Numbered from the stretch's first letter, positions 1 through 8,950 are shown. The stretch: DNA of 64,000 nt from Brevibacterium album DSM 18261 (GCF_000426445.1 NZ_AUFJ01000010.1:1-64000); one strand, 5' to 3'. The notes: generated from the sequence alone by a model not told the origin. Numbers and translations are program-made.

Positions 1-189
1 CCTGCGCCCATCCCGGCCCAGCCCGGACCGGATGGGAAGATCTCCCGCTCCGAGCGCATCCGCGCACGGATCGCGAAGGCCTTCTACGAGGAGCGGGTCA
101 CCCCCGTCACGAAGGCCGAACTCGACGCCGCGCACCACGACCACCACGAGGTCGAGGGCGGTCACGACGAGGGTCAGATCGAGAAGTGA
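1..189 (+). CDS. qcrB: C-terminal end of probable cytochrome bc1 cytochrome b subunit (partial)
   Basis: The window opens inside a reading frame in phase with base 1 that gives 62 residues before TGA. The fragment is a soluble, charged tail ending in a His/Glu/Asp-rich stretch (HHDHHEVEGGHDEGQIEK) and has no membrane segment. Actinobacterial QcrB proteins end in a long charged cytosolic tail, and qcrCAB commonly lies beside the oxidase genes, here ctaC-ctaD-ctaF converging from the right. The name therefore rests mostly on context. A strong hairpin follows the stop. Start and catalytic part lie outside the window. Confidence 0.55.
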   Translation, partial: PAPIPAQPGPDGKISRSERIRARIAKAFYEERVTPVTKAELDAAHHDHHEVEGGHDEGQIEK

Positions 190-245
190 GCATGTCGTTC
201 AGAGCGTGAGAGCTCAGTGCTCCGAGCTGCTGAACGGCAGAGACC

Positions 246-285
246 GGCGGGCCCGGCGGGATCATCAGATCCTGCCGGCCCCGCC
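246..285 (+). terminator. Hairpin terminator after the qcrB-like gene
   Basis: Two 18-base arms (246-263 and 268-285) pair with two mismatches around a 4-base loop, ATCA. It lies 57 bases after the stop codon and has no T-tract, as is usual for intrinsic-like terminators in high-GC actinomycetes. Confidence 0.75.
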
Positions 286-318
286 GTCATGTGCGCGCTG
301 CCTCCTCTCCAGCGTTCG

Positions 319-387
319 TGTCTCATTCTGCGTCGAGAAATCCTCATACGTTCGAAGCAGACAGAGACATGAGGCAGAGGTGAGACA
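319..387. repeat. Intergenic hairpin repeat, copy 1
   Basis: Arms TGTCTCA (319-325) and TGAGACA (381-387) enclose a core with AATCCTCATACG and GCAGACAG. Most of the core recurs at 1041-1130, and the CATACG...GCAG part recurs near 33378-33402 and 56894-56920. A stem-loop is likely in either RNA strand. Confidence 0.6.
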
Positions 388-1040
388 CAAAGGACGGTCT
401 GGCAGCGCCGTTCCACACGGCACGCCCGTCCCCATCGCATCCTCGGCAGGGAGTCGCCTGCGCAGCGCATCGAAGCAGGACGCGTCCTGCACAGCTCCGG
501 CCTCGAAGGCCGGTGCCGGTGATCTCCTCCTCACGCCGACGTGCTCTCCGCTCAGGACCGCGATGCGCTGATCGAGGCACATGTGGCGGTCTCGGCGGCT
601 GTGTGAAGCAGAGCGGCCACAGAGCTGCAGCCGGAGCTTCGGACAGGGCGCAGCAGCACACCGACCCGTTCACCGACCTCTCCGCACCCGAATCCACGCG
701 GTCCGCGCTCGCGCGTCACTGCACTTCGCGGAGCTCCGCATCTCTCGCGGCAGAGTCGTGGCGCAGTCGCTTCCTCCTGCCAAGCGCATCCGGCGGCACC
801 AGCGCCTGCTCTCAGCTTCGCTCGCGGCCGCGCATCCACCCCGATCAGCGCTTCGGGTCACGGACTTATAGGTGGGTGGAGCCTGAAGCGGAGCGTATCG
901 GTGTGTCGGTGAGGATCTGCTGCTGCGGCCGGGTGCTTCTGTGCCTGTCCCCTCCAGGCAGCGACGCACAGGTGGCCAGGCGCGGATCCTGAGGATCCTC
1001 CCCTTTCGCAACGGCTCCCCCGCACCTCCTCCGGCGGCCG

Positions 1041-1130
1041 CGTCTCATTCTGTGTCGAGATATCCGCATTCGATCGAGGCAGGCAGAGACACAAGCAGGA
1101 CGGGCAGAGACACGAGCAGGAACTGAGACG
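1041..1130. repeat. Intergenic hairpin repeat, copy 2
   Basis: Arms CGTCTCA (1041-1047) and TGAGACG (1124-1130) match copy 1 in layout. The left 35 bases match copy 1 at most positions. This copy has an extra 21-bp unit: GGCAGAGACAC...AGCAGGA occurs twice (from 1082 and from 1103), against once in copy 1. It abuts the ctaF terminator. Confidence 0.6.
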
Positions 1131-1180
1131 CGAAAGGCGGGCCGGGAGAGTCCTTCCGAACTCTCCCGGCCCGCCTTTCG
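1131..1180. terminator. Bidirectional terminator for the cta operon
   Basis: Perfect 21-bp arms (1131-1151 and 1160-1180) flank an 8-base loop, CCTTCCGA. It is placed 18 bases past the ctaF stop on the minus strand and ends in TTTCG-rich sequence. It would also stop plus-strand transcription through the repeat region. Confidence 0.85.
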
Positions 1181-1197
1181 CGCTTCTCAAGCGCAGA

Positions 1198-1599
1198 TCA
1201 GTGCGCGTGCACGCCCCGATCGTACTCGTAGATGAGACCCACCATACCGATCACGGAGATCACGCCTCCGAAGGGCAGGATCCACCAGCCGATGGCGATG
1301 CCGGCGAAGCAGATCGCGGCACCGACGCACACGACGAGCGGCCACCAGCTCCACGGGGAGTAGAAGCCGTACTCGTAGTACTCGTCGGAGATCTCTCCGT
1401 CGAGGTCGTCCGAGGCCAGCGGCGGGCTCTTCTTCTCCCGCAGCCACAGGAACACGCCGATCATGAGCGTCATACCGCCGACGAGGAGGATGCCGGGCAG
1501 ACCGACCCACTCCTGCCATTCGGTCAGGAAGCCGTACACGATCGCGACAGGGGCGAAGAAGAAGATGCCGAGGCCGAAGAGCCATGCAGATGTCTTCAT
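1198..1599 (-). CDS. ctaF: Cytochrome c oxidase subunit IV, actinobacterial type
   Basis: This 133-residue membrane protein is the small accessory subunit of the aa3 cytochrome c oxidase in actinomycetes. It has about four hydrophobic segments (near residues 7-25, 36-53, 86-105 and 108-124) and a charged loop with [23 protein letters not shown], a hallmark of the family. The length is typical (about 130-140). Its ATG overlaps the ctaD stop as ATGA, so translation is coupled. It is the last gene of the minus-strand ctaC-ctaD-ctaF operon and is followed by a strong terminator. Confidence 0.93.
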   Translation of the reverse strand: MKTSAWLFGLGIFFFAPVAIVYGFLTEWQEWVGLPGILLVGGMTLMIGVFLWLREKKSPPLASDDLDGEISDEYYEYGFYSPWSWWPLVVCVGAAICFAGIAIGWWILPFGGVISVIGMVGLIYEYDRGVHAH

Positions 1600-3293
1600 C
1601 GGGTGACCGCCTTCTCAGCCGGGGCGCCGTGTGCGCCGAACTCGAGCAGCTCCGGGTGGTTCGCCTCGAACGCGGGACGCTCGGAGCGGATCCTGGGCAG
1701 CGAGGTGAAGTTGTGACGCGGGGGCGGGCAGGAGGTCGCCCACTCGAGCGATCCGCCGTAGCCCCACGGATCGTTCACCGTGACCTTGGGTGCCTTGCGG
1801 GCGGTGACCCACACGTTCCAGAAGAACGGGATGAGCGACAGGCCCAGGATCAGGGAGCCCACGGTCGAGACCTGGTTCATGAGCGTCCAGCCGTCCTGCG
1901 GCAGGTAGTCCGCGTAGCGGCGGGGCATGCCCACTGCGCCCAGCCAGTGCTGGATGAGGAAGGTGCCGTGGAAGCCGATGAACAGGATCCAGAAGTGGAT
2001 CTTGCCCAGCGTCTCGTCCAGCATCTTCCCGGTCCACTTGGGCCACCAGAAGTAGAAGCCCGCGAACATCGCGAAGACCACGGTGCCGAACACCACGTAG
2101 TGGAAGTGCGCGACCACGAAGTAGGAGTCGGAGAGCTGCTGATCGAGTGCCGGCGAGGCCAGGATGACGCCCGTGAGACCGCCGAACACGAAGCTCACCA
2201 GGAAGCCCAGCGACCACAGCATGGGCGTCTCGAACGTGAGCGAGCCCCGCCACATCGTGCCGATCCAGTTGTAGATCTTCACGCCCGTGGGCACCGCGAT
2301 GAGCATCGTCATGAACGCGAAGAACGGCAGCATCACCGCGCCCGTGACGTACATGTGGTGCGCCCACACCGTCACCGACAGGGCCGCGATCGCGATCGTC
2401 GCGTACACCAGGCCCACATAGCCGAAGATCGGCTTGCGGCTGAAGACCGGGAAGATCTCAGAGACGATCCCGAAGAACGGCAGCGCGATGACGTAGACCT
2501 CGGGGTGGCCGAAGAACCAGAACAGGTGCTGCCACAGAATCGGCCCGCCGTTCTCCGGGCTGAAGATGTGCGCGCCGAGGATGCGGTCGGCGGCGAGGCC
2601 GAACAGCGCACCGGCCAGCGGCGGGAACGCCATGAGCACGAGCACGCCGGTGATGAGGGTGTTCCAGGTGAAGATCGGCATGCGGAACATCGTCATGCCC
2701 GGGGCGCGCATCGTGATGACGGTGGTGATGAAGTTCACCGAGCCCAGGATGGTGCCGAAGCCCTGCAGGGCCAGGCCCATCACCCAGAGGTCACCGCCGA
2801 GGCCCGGCGTGTACGTCGTGTTCGACAGCGGCGCATAGGCGGTCCAGCCGAAGGAGGCCGCACCCTGCGGGGTGAGGAAGCCGGAGAGCGCGATGAGGCT
2901 GCCGAAGGAGAAGAGCCAGAAGGCGAAGGAGTTCAGCCGCGGGAACGCCACATCCGGCGCTCCGATCTGCAGCGGCATGATCACGTTCGCGAAGCCGGCG
3001 AAGAGCGGCGTCGCGAACATCAGGAGCATCACGGTGCCGTGCATCGTGAAGAGCTGGTTGTACTGCTCCTTGGTCTCGAGGATCTGCATCCCCGGCTCCC
3101 ACAGCTCGAGGCGGATGAGGAGGGCCATCACGCCGCCGAGGCAGAAGAAGATGAAGGAGGTGATCAGGTACATGTACCCGATCGTCTTGTGGTCCGTGGA
3201 GGTGATCCAGCTGACGAAGATCCTGCCCTTGCTGGTGGGCACCGGATCAGCCGGAGCCCCCGCCACGGTGGTCTGCGGTGCAGTCGCGGTCAT
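1596..3293 (-). CDS. ctaD: Cytochrome c oxidase subunit I
   Basis: This 565-residue catalytic subunit of aa3 oxidase reduces O2 to water and pumps protons across the plasma membrane. All metal ligands are visible: His85 (heme a) in TMHGTVML, His263 with Tyr267 four residues later (CuB and the cross-linked tyrosine) in FGHPEVY, His312/His313 (CuB) in WAHHMYVTG, and His396/His398 (heme a3/heme a) in AHFHYVVFG. About twelve membrane helices are present. The length fits the family. The ATG overlaps the ctaC stop as TGATG, and the 3' end overlaps ctaF by 4 bases, so the three subunits are translationally coupled. Confidence 0.97.
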   Translation of the reverse strand: MTATAPQTTVAGAPADPVPTSKGRIFVSWITSTDHKTIGYMYLITSFIFFCLGGVMALLIRLELWEPGMQILETKEQYNQLFTMHGTVMLLMFATPLFAGFANVIMPLQIGAPDVAFPRLNSFAFWLFSFGSLIALSGFLTPQGAASFGWTAYAPLSNTTYTPGLGGDLWVMGLALQGFGTILGSVNFITTVITMRAPGMTMFRMPIFTWNTLITGVLVLMAFPPLAGALFGLAADRILGAHIFSPENGGPILWQHLFWFFGHPEVYVIALPFFGIVSEIFPVFSRKPIFGYVGLVYATIAIAALSVTVWAHHMYVTGAVMLPFFAFMTMLIAVPTGVKIYNWIGTMWRGSLTFETPMLWSLGFLVSFVFGGLTGVILASPALDQQLSDSYFVVAHFHYVVFGTVVFAMFAGFYFWWPKWTGKMLDETLGKIHFWILFIGFHGTFLIQHWLGAVGMPRRYADYLPQDGWTLMNQVSTVGSLILGLSLIPFFWNVWVTARKAPKVTVNDPWGYGGSLEWATSCPPPRHNFTSLPRIRSERPAFEANHPELLEFGAHGAPAEKAVTR

Positions 3294-4186
3294 CAGTGCT
3301 CATCCCCTTCCTGCTCGTAGGGATTCGAGTACCAGTCGGTACGGTTGTACTCCTCACCGAGGACGCCGTCATTGCCCTGCTCGCGGAGCGAGTCCGTGTA
3401 GGCGATGTACTCGTCGTACGGGACGACGCTGACGTTGAAGATCATCTCGGAGTGGAACTCACCGCACAGCTCGGCGCACTTGCCGACGTACTCGCCCTCC
3501 GCGAGGGGGCGGAGATTGATCTCCGAGCTGCGTCCGGGCACCATGTCCCGCTTCTCGAGGAAGGCAGGGATCCAGAACGAGTGGATGACGTCACGCGACT
3601 CGATCTTGAACTGGATGTCCGTGTCGGCCGGGAGGTACAGCGTCGGAGCGTCCTCGCCCGGCTGCTCGGTGCCGTCCAGGTTGGCCTGCACACCCGCGTA
3701 GTGGACGTCCTGGGTGATGTAGTTGAAGTCCCAGGCCCACTGCTTGCCGTAGACCTCGATGACCTCCTGCGGCTCGGTCTCGTCGTAGATCGTCTCGTCC
3801 ATCGTCTGCGCGTTGTGGAAGAAGAAGCCCACGACGAGGATGAGCGGGACCACGGTGTAGAAGATCTCGACCGGGAGGTTGTAGCGCATCTGCACCGGCA
3901 GTCCGCGGTCGCTCTTCCTGCGCCGGTAGGCCACGATGCACCAGAGGATCAGGCCCCAGGTGATGGCGCCGACGATGAGGGAGGCGATCCAGCCGCCGTT
4001 CCACAGCGCGATGTAGTGGTCGGTGTGGGAGGTGGCGCCCTTCGATTCGACGGGCAGGAATCCCACTTCCCACTGTTCTTTCGTACACCCGGCGAGCAGT
4101 GTCGTTGCCGCCGCTGCGCCGATAGCACCGAGCCGCTTGGCCCGGGACGCGCCCGTCCTCGGCGCGGGCTGATTCGGAGAATCCAC
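3293..4186 (-). CDS. ctaC: Cytochrome c oxidase subunit II (lipoprotein)
   Basis: This 297-residue subunit holds the CuA centre that takes electrons from the bc1-linked cytochrome c. It has a lipoprotein signal with lipobox LLAGC (lipidated Cys34), two membrane helices (about 63-86 and 106-125) and a cupredoxin domain outside the membrane. The CuA ligands are His202, Cys237, Cys241, His245 and Met248 ([14 protein letters not shown]). The start is GTG, with a GAAAGG-type ribosome site about 5 bases upstream. It is the first gene of the minus-strand operon. Between it and the upstream aat stop lies a hairpin that must be crossed if the promoter is distal. Confidence 0.96.
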   Translation of the reverse strand: MDSPNQPAPRTGASRAKRLGAIGAAAATTLLAGCTKEQWEVGFLPVESKGATSHTDHYIALWNGGWIASLIVGAITWGLILWCIVAYRRRKSDRGLPVQMRYNLPVEIFYTVVPLILVVGFFFHNAQTMDETIYDETEPQEVIEVYGKQWAWDFNYITQDVHYAGVQANLDGTEQPGEDAPTLYLPADTDIQFKIESRDVIHSFWIPAFLEKRDMVPGRSSEINLRPLAEGEYVGKCAELCGEFHSEMIFNVSVVPYDEYIAYTDSLREQGNDGVLGEEYNRTDWYSNPYEQEGDEH

Positions 4187-4250
4187 GTGCAGCCTTTCAG
4201 AACCTCTGTCGGGACTCGGGGCGAGCCCTCGCCCTCCTGCCCGCCGCCCC

Positions 4251-4277
4251 CCGGGACCGTCTCCGAAGACGGCCCGG
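4251..4277 (-). terminator. Probable aat terminator
   Basis: CCGTCT (4257-4262), loop CCGA, AGACGG (4267-4272), extended by CCGGG/CCCGG pairs with one bulged A. It lies between the aat stop and the ctaC start on the minus strand. Confidence 0.55.
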
Positions 4278-4354
4278 AGGTGCCGGTCGAACAGTGTCAG
4301 GCAATGCTCAGTCCCAGGTCACCGAACTCTAACTTTGTCCCTGACAGCCTACCG

Positions 4355-5029
4355 CTACATGCCGTAGAAATTCACGTCGGCAAGGGGTCCCCTGGAAAAA
4401 ACTTGGGGAGTGCGCGCGTGTTGCGCGCGGTGGAGCCGAACGGCGTAGTCGAATCCCGGGATCTCCGACACGCCCAGGCTCTCCAGGTGTGGGGTGGACC
4501 ACTGCACGTCGATCATCCAGGAGGCCTCCGCGCCCGGGGTCTCCGCCCCTTCCAGCATCCCCACCAGCGCGGCGAGAGCCGCCTTCGAGGCGTCCGTGCG
4601 GCGGTGGAACATCGACTCGCCGATGAAGATCCCGCCCAGGCTCACGCCGAAGAGCCCGCCCGCGAGTTCGCCGTCCCGGTAAGCCTCGACGGAGTGCGCC
4701 CATCCTGCCGCATGCAGCGCGAGGTAGAGCTCGCGCATCTCCGCAGTGATCCACGCGCCCTCCCTCGCCGGGTCCGCGCAGGCGTCGACGACCTCGGCGA
4801 ACGCGGTGTCACAGGCGTAGTCGAAGGTGCGCATCGAACGGCGCAGGCTGCGGCTCACCCGCAGGTCGCCCGGCAGCAGCACGCCGCGCAGAACGGGCGC
4901 CCACCAGCCCAGCGGCGGGCCGCCGCCCTCGCCGAGGCCCATCGGGAACAGCCCCGCCCGGTAGGCGGCCAGCGCCGTCACGACCGTCGGCCGCTCCGTG
5001 CCCACCGCCCGTAGATCCTCGTCGAACAC
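4355..5029 (-). CDS. aat: Leucyl/phenylalanyl-tRNA--protein transferase
   Basis: This 224-residue enzyme adds Leu or Phe from aminoacyl-tRNA to proteins with N-terminal Lys or Arg, marking them for ClpS-ClpAP type degradation in the cytosol. Family landmarks are the N-terminal YRAGLFPMG...GWWAP stretch, RRSMRTFDYACDTAF, the GAWITAEM core, and GGLFGVSLGGIFIGESMFHRRTDASKAAL. The length matches (about 220-240). The GTG start at 5029 is preceded by GGAGG with 6-base spacing. It is probably transcribed alone. Confidence 0.94.
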   Translation of the reverse strand: MFDEDLRAVGTERPTVVTALAAYRAGLFPMGLGEGGGPPLGWWAPVLRGVLLPGDLRVSRSLRRSMRTFDYACDTAFAEVVDACADPAREGAWITAEMRELYLALHAAGWAHSVEAYRDGELAGGLFGVSLGGIFIGESMFHRRTDASKAALAALVGMLEGAETPGAEASWMIDVQWSTPHLESLGVSEIPGFDYAVRLHRAQHARTPQVFSRGPLADVNFYGM

Positions 5030-5081
5030 TCCTCGCCTCCTGCTCGCCCTGCATCATCGCCGTGCGGCGGAACGGGCGAGA

Positions 5082-5110
5082 GGCCGCGGACGCACGATGC
5101 GTCCGCGGCC
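5082..5110 (-). terminator. Terminator after erpA
   Basis: Perfect 13-bp arms (5082-5094 and 5098-5110) around the loop CGA, 48 bases past the erpA stop on the minus strand. Confidence 0.8.
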
Positions 5111-5157
5111 CCGTCGATGCGCGCCGTCCCGTGACGCGCGCAGCCCGCTTCGCAAGC

Positions 5158-5511
5158 TCAGTGGAAGGAATCGCCGCAGGCGCAGGAGCCGGCGGCGTTC
5201 GGGTTGTCGATGGTGAAGCCCTGCTTCTCGATCGTGTCGGAGAAGTCGATGGTCGAGCCGCCGAGATAGGGCACGCTCATCTTGTCGACGACGACCTCGA
5301 CGCCGTCGAAATCGCGGATCGCGTCGCCGTCGAGCGTGCGCTCGTCGAAGTAGAGCTGGTAGATGAGGCCCGAGCAGCCGCCCGGCTGCACCGCGACGCG
5401 GAGGCGGAGATCGTCGCGGCCCTCCTGCTGAAGGAGGCTGCGGACCTTCTCCGCGGCCTCGGCGGAAAGCTCGACACCGTGAGCTGCGGTGGTCTCCTGT
5501 GTGACGGTCAT
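5158..5511 (-). CDS. erpA: Iron-sulfur cluster insertion protein (HesB/ErpA family)
   Basis: This 117-residue A-type carrier passes Fe-S clusters to apo-proteins. The three conserved cysteines are present: Cys46 in GGCSG, and Cys110 and Cys112 in the C-terminal CACGDSFH. The length is typical. An AAGGAG ribosome site lies 5 bases before ATG. The lipoyl synthase in this window is an Fe-S client type, but the two genes are not in one operon. Followed by a strong hairpin terminator. Confidence 0.93.
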   Translation of the reverse strand: MTVTQETTAAHGVELSAEAAEKVRSLLQQEGRDDLRLRVAVQPGGCSGLIYQLYFDERTLDGDAIRDFDGVEVVVDKMSVPYLGGSTIDFSDTIEKQGFTIDNPNAAGSCACGDSFH

Positions 5512-5592
5512 TGACTCTCCTTAGACGTATCGGTCCGGCGCTGCCGAGGACGTGTGCCCGTGCAACGCGGTGCAGGGGCCGGGTATTCCAGG

Positions 5593-6996
5593 CTACACCC
5601 CGGCACCCTCCGCACTCCGGCCTCCCAGCCGCTCCAGCAGCAGGGCCTCCGCCACGATCGCGCGGCGGAAGTCCGGGACGTAGAGCGATTCGTTCGCGCT
5701 GTGCGCTCGTGCGTCCGGGTCCTCCACGCCGGTGACGAGGATCGACGCCTGCGGGAACACCTCGAGCAGATCGGCGATGAACGGGATCGAACCGCCGAGG
5801 CCCACCTGCACCGCCTCCGTGCCGAAGCCCTCGCCGAGCGCGGCCATCGCCGTGTCCACGACCGGATCGGCGGTGTCGGCGCGCCACGGGCTGCCGGCCT
5901 CCTCCTCGCCGAACTCCACGCGCGCGCCGAACGGGGCGTGGTCCGTGAGGTGCCGCTTGACGGCGGCAAGCGCGTTCTCCGGAGTGTCACCGGGAGCCAC
6001 CCGGATGCTGAGCTTGGCGCGGAGCGAGTGCTGCAGGGTGTTCGAGGACACGTCCACGTGGGGCAGGTCCAGGCCGATCACCGTCACGGCCGGCTGCGAC
6101 CAGACGCGGGAGGCGAGCGTGCCGGTCCCGATGAGCTCGACGCCGTCGAGGATGCCCGAGTCCGCGCGCAGCGCCGCCTCCTCGTAGTCCACGTGCGCCG
6201 CGGTCTCCCCCACCAGCCCCTCGACGGCGACGGAGCCGTCCTCGCCGTGGAGAGAGGCCAGCAGGCGCGTCATCGCGAGTGCGGCATCCGGCACGACGCC
6301 GCCGTACATGCCCGAGTGGACGGCGTGGTCCAGGGTGGAGACCGTGAACTCCAGGGCGGCCATGCCGCGCAGGCTCGTCGTGAGCGCGGGCGTGCCCGCC
6401 GCCCAGTTGCCGCTGTCGGCCACGACGAAGACATCTCCGGCGAGCCTGTCCCGGTGGCGGAGGATGAAATCGCGGAAGCTGGGCGACCCGGCCTCCTCCT
6501 CCCCCTCGACGAACAGCACGACCCCCACGCCGAGGTCCTCGCCGAGCAGCCGCAGAGCGGTGAGGTGCACCATGATCCCGGCCTTGTCATCGGCGGCGCC
6601 GCGGCCGAAGATGCGGTCACCGGACTCCGTGGCCTCGAACGGCGGCGTGTTCCACAGCGACTCCTCACCGGTGGGCTGGACGTCGTGGTGGGCGTAGAGG
6701 ACCACCGTGGGCGCTCCCTCGGGCGCCGGCCGGGCGGCGACGACGGCGGGAGAGCCGGGCTCGCCGTCCGGCTTCTGCGCCGTGAGGACATCGACCTCCT
6801 CGAACCCGGCCTTCCGCGCGAGTGCGGCGACGGCCTCGGCCGATGCCCGCACATGGGACTGGTCGAAGGCGGGCCAGGCGATCGAGGGGATCGCGACGAG
6901 CGAGGCGAGGTCCCCCTTCACCTCCTCGAAGACGGCGTCGAGCGCGGAGTGCAGGGTCGTGGCGCGCTCGGAGCGCGCGGTATGTGCCTGTGTCAT
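5593..6996 (-). CDS. M20 family zinc dipeptidase
   Basis: This 467-residue dinuclear zinc peptidase of the M20 family (ArgE/DapE/carnosinase-like) probably hydrolyses dipeptides in the cytosol. Visible metal and catalytic residues are the AHHDVQP motif (His103/His104, Asp105), Asp136 in GRGAADDKAG, the catalytic Glu in VEGEEEAGS (about 167-168) and VADSGN. A dimerisation insert with TLDHAVHSGMYGG follows. It diverges from the DUF3043 gene across only 20 bases. Its ATG lies 6 bases after TAGTAT, so it is probably leaderless. Exact substrate cannot be told from the sequence. Confidence 0.88.
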   Translation of the reverse strand: MTQAHTARSERATTLHSALDAVFEEVKGDLASLVAIPSIAWPAFDQSHVRASAEAVAALARKAGFEEVDVLTAQKPDGEPGSPAVVAARPAPEGAPTVVLYAHHDVQPTGEESLWNTPPFEATESGDRIFGRGAADDKAGIMVHLTALRLLGEDLGVGVVLFVEGEEEAGSPSFRDFILRHRDRLAGDVFVVADSGNWAAGTPALTTSLRGMAALEFTVSTLDHAVHSGMYGGVVPDAALAMTRLLASLHGEDGSVAVEGLVGETAAHVDYEEAALRADSGILDGVELIGTGTLASRVWSQPAVTVIGLDLPHVDVSSNTLQHSLRAKLSIRVAPGDTPENALAAVKRHLTDHAPFGARVEFGEEEAGSPWRADTADPVVDTAMAALGEGFGTEAVQVGLGGSIPFIADLLEVFPQASILVTGVEDPDARAHSANESLYVPDFRRAIVAEALLLERLGGRSAEGAGV

Positions 6997-7016
6997 AGTC
7001 CGATACTATTCAACGC
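6997..7016. promoter_or_regulatory. Overlapping divergent leaderless promoters
   Basis: The 20-bp gap holds TACTAT (7004-7009) for the plus strand, 7 bases before GTG, and TAGTAT (7008-7003, minus strand), 6 bases before ATG. The two -10 elements lie on top of each other, so both start codons sit at or near +1. Confidence 0.65.
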
Positions 7017-7631
7017 GTGTTTGGACGGAACAAGAGCAGTGACAGCGAGCCCTCCCCCGAGGCTCCCCAGGGCGACGACGCCGCGACCGGGACGGACGGT
7101 GCCCGCAACCCCGCCGAGGCGAAGAAGAACCGTCCCACCCCCAGGCGCAGCGAGCAGGAGGCGCGCAATCAGCGCCCGCTCGTGGGCGGGAACCGCAAGG
7201 CCGCGGACCGGAAGGCCCGGGAGGAGATGCGCAGGCGCCGGGACGAGGCCCGGATCGGCGTGATGAACGGCGACGAGCGCTTCCTCGGCCCCAGGGACGC
7301 CGGCGCCCAGCGCCGCTATGTCCGCGACTACGTGGACGCGCGCTTCTCGATCGGAGAGCTCTTCATCCCCATCGCCCTCGTGGTCCTCGTGGCAGGCATG
7401 TTCATGCCGGACTTCGCGATGATCGCGAACTTCGTGGTCTACGGCCTCATCGTGCTCATCATCCTCGACAGCGTCCTCCTGTGCACGCTGCTGCGCGGAC
7501 GGATCCGGGCCAAGTTCGGTGCCGACAGCATCCAGAAGGGCACCAACTTCTACGCCATCATGCGCGCCATCCAGATCCGCCGGCTGCGCGTGCCGAAGCC
7601 GATGGTCAGGCGCCGCGAGATGCCGAGCTGA
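7017..7631 (+). CDS. DUF3043 membrane protein
   Basis: This 204-residue conserved actinobacterial protein of unknown role has a long charged, Arg/Lys-rich cytosolic N-terminal half (1-115). Two closely spaced membrane helices follow (about 118-137 and 141-160), then a basic C-terminal tail. The segment GDERFLGPRDAGAQRRYVRDYVDARFSI (residues 82-109) is the family landmark just before the first helix. The start is GTG at 7017, 7 bases after TACTAT, consistent with a leaderless transcript. A good terminator follows. The gene sits in the conserved ctaC-pepA-lipA neighbourhood of actinomycetes. Confidence 0.85.
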   Translation: MFGRNKSSDSEPSPEAPQGDDAATGTDGARNPAEAKKNRPTPRRSEQEARNQRPLVGGNRKAADRKAREEMRRRRDEARIGVMNGDERFLGPRDAGAQRRYVRDYVDARFSIGELFIPIALVVLVAGMFMPDFAMIANFVVYGLIVLIILDSVLLCTLLRGRIRAKFGADSIQKGTNFYAIMRAIQIRRLRVPKPMVRRREMPS

Positions 7632-7652
7632 GCCGGCCCGCCGAGCGCACGA

Positions 7653-7680
7653 GGCCGGACGCCCGCAGGGGCGTCCGGCC
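7653..7680 (+). terminator. Terminator after the DUF3043 gene
   Basis: Perfect 12-bp arms (7653-7664 and 7669-7680) with loop GCAG, followed by TCTTCTCATT, the closest thing to a T-rich tail in this part of the window. Confidence 0.85.
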
Positions 7681-7704
7681 TCTTCTCATTCCGCGGTCCG
7701 CGCC

Positions 7705-8814
7705 TCACCAGCGCCGGCGGCGCGCGCCGCGCACGGCCCGGCCCGCCCAGAACGGTCCGCCGAAGATCATCCCGCTGTAGGCCTGCACGAGGTCCGCGCC
7801 GGCGCCGAGCCGCGCGGACACGTCCCGGTGGCTCTCGATGCCGCCCACCGACACGAGCGCGAGGTCCCCACCTGGGTGCGCGGCGTCCAGGTGCCGCCGC
7901 ACGAGGCGCAGGACGTCCATCGAGCGCTCGGCCAGCGGCCTCCCGGAGATGCCGCCGGCCTCCCGGAGCGCGAACTCAAGGTCGCCGCCGGCGAGCACCT
8001 CGCGGTCGATGGTCGTGTTCGTGAGCACGAGACCGTCCACTCCCTCCGCGACGGCGAGGTCGACGACGGCGCGGATGTCCTCATCGGCGAGATCGGGGGC
8101 GATCTTCACGAGCAGGGGCACATGGCCGAGGGTCGAGCGGGGCCGGTCGACGACCTCGGCGGCGGTGTCCCGGACCGCCCGGATGATGGGCGTGAGGGCG
8201 GCGGTCGACTGCAGGTCCCGCAGGCCCGGAGTGTTGGGCGAGGACACGTTGATGACGAGGTAGTCGGCCAGTGCGGCGAGCTCGCGCGTCGAGCGGGCGT
8301 AGTCCTCGGCCGCCTGCTCGGGCTCGACCACCTTGGTCTTGCCGATGTTGATCCCGATGACCGGCCGCCGGTCCTCCGGCAGCTCGTCGATGAGCCGCCG
8401 CTGGTCGGCGACCGAGAACGCCGCCTCCCGCGCTCCGCGGTTGTTGAAGCCCATCCGGTTGAGGATGCCGCGGCCCCCGAGCAGCCGGAAGAGGCGCGGC
8501 CTGTCGTTGCCCGGCTGACCGTGACCGGTGACGGTGCCGATCTCGATGTGGCCGAATCCCAGACGGGACAGCGCACGGACCCCGGTCCCGTCCTTGTCGA
8601 AGCCCGCCGCGAGGCCTAGGCGGTTGCGGAACCGCAGGCCCAGGACCTCCGCGCGGTCCTCCGTTCCCCGCCCGCAGGCCAGGGACAGCGCCTCGCGCAT
8701 CACCGGCGTGCGGTCGAATGCCCTGAGGCCTGAGAAGCTGAGATGGTGCGCCCGTTCCGCGTCCATGCGGACGAGGACGGCGCGGAACAGGAGCGAGTAC
8801 AGAGGCGTTTCCAC
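7705..8814 (-). CDS. pyrD: Dihydroorotate dehydrogenase, quinone type (class 2)
   Basis: This 369-residue enzyme oxidises dihydroorotate to orotate, passing electrons through FMN to membrane quinones, in pyrimidine synthesis. Class 2 features are the amphipathic N-terminal helical domain, GLAAGFDKDG, IGTVTGHGQPGNDRPR, NRMGFNN and the catalytic serine in INVSSPNTPGL (about 191), then VSVGGI near the FMN phosphate. The frame is open much further upstream, but GTG at 8814 (starting VETPLYSLLF) matches family length. It lies 7 bases after TAGACT (8827-8822), so it is probably leaderless. Confidence 0.93.
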   Translation of the reverse strand: METPLYSLLFRAVLVRMDAERAHHLSFSGLRAFDRTPVMREALSLACGRGTEDRAEVLGLRFRNRLGLAAGFDKDGTGVRALSRLGFGHIEIGTVTGHGQPGNDRPRLFRLLGGRGILNRMGFNNRGAREAAFSVADQRRLIDELPEDRRPVIGINIGKTKVVEPEQAAEDYARSTRELAALADYLVINVSSPNTPGLRDLQSTAALTPIIRAVRDTAAEVVDRPRSTLGHVPLLVKIAPDLADEDIRAVVDLAVAEGVDGLVLTNTTIDREVLAGGDLEFALREAGGISGRPLAERSMDVLRLVRRHLDAAHPGGDLALVSVGGIESHRDVSARLGAGADLVQAYSGMIFGGPFWAGRAVRGARRRRW

Positions 8815-8950
8815 GCGGCCGAGTCTAGCGTCCGGCCGCGGCCTCCGATGCGCCCGGCCGCCGCTGCCAGCGCACGCGGCGGAACGCGCATTAGGATCGG
8901 AGCGGACCGACCACCGTCGAGCGCGCACCCCGTGCACGGAAGGAAGACAG

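Larger units (their letters stand above)
190..1197. other. 1-kb non-coding region with two hairpin repeats
   Basis: No convincing gene is visible. The open frames are Arg/Ser-rich low-complexity shadows without ribosome binding sites or recognisable domains. The region holds a terminator at 246-285, repeat copies at 319-387 and 1041-1130, and a strong two-way terminator at 1131-1180. The 650 bases between the copies look slightly less GC-biased than the flanking genes. A short in-frame stretch near 535-606 (SAQDRDALIEAHVAVSAAV, then stop) could be the relic of a lost gene, but this is weak. Confidence 0.6.

Noticed and set aside
513..992. Open frame of 159 codons in the gene-free region
   Set aside because: Ser/Arg/Cys-rich, no ribosome site, no recognisable fold, and it runs between two repeat copies.
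1584..3320. Long plus-strand open frame (578 codons) opposite ctaD
   Set aside because: Arg/Glu/His-rich translation with no domains; it is the antisense shadow of a well-supported oxidase gene caused by high GC.
4295..4346. TGTCAGG / CCTGACA inverted arms upstream of ctaC
   Set aside because: Arms are 38 bases apart with no supporting promoter element; likely chance at this length.
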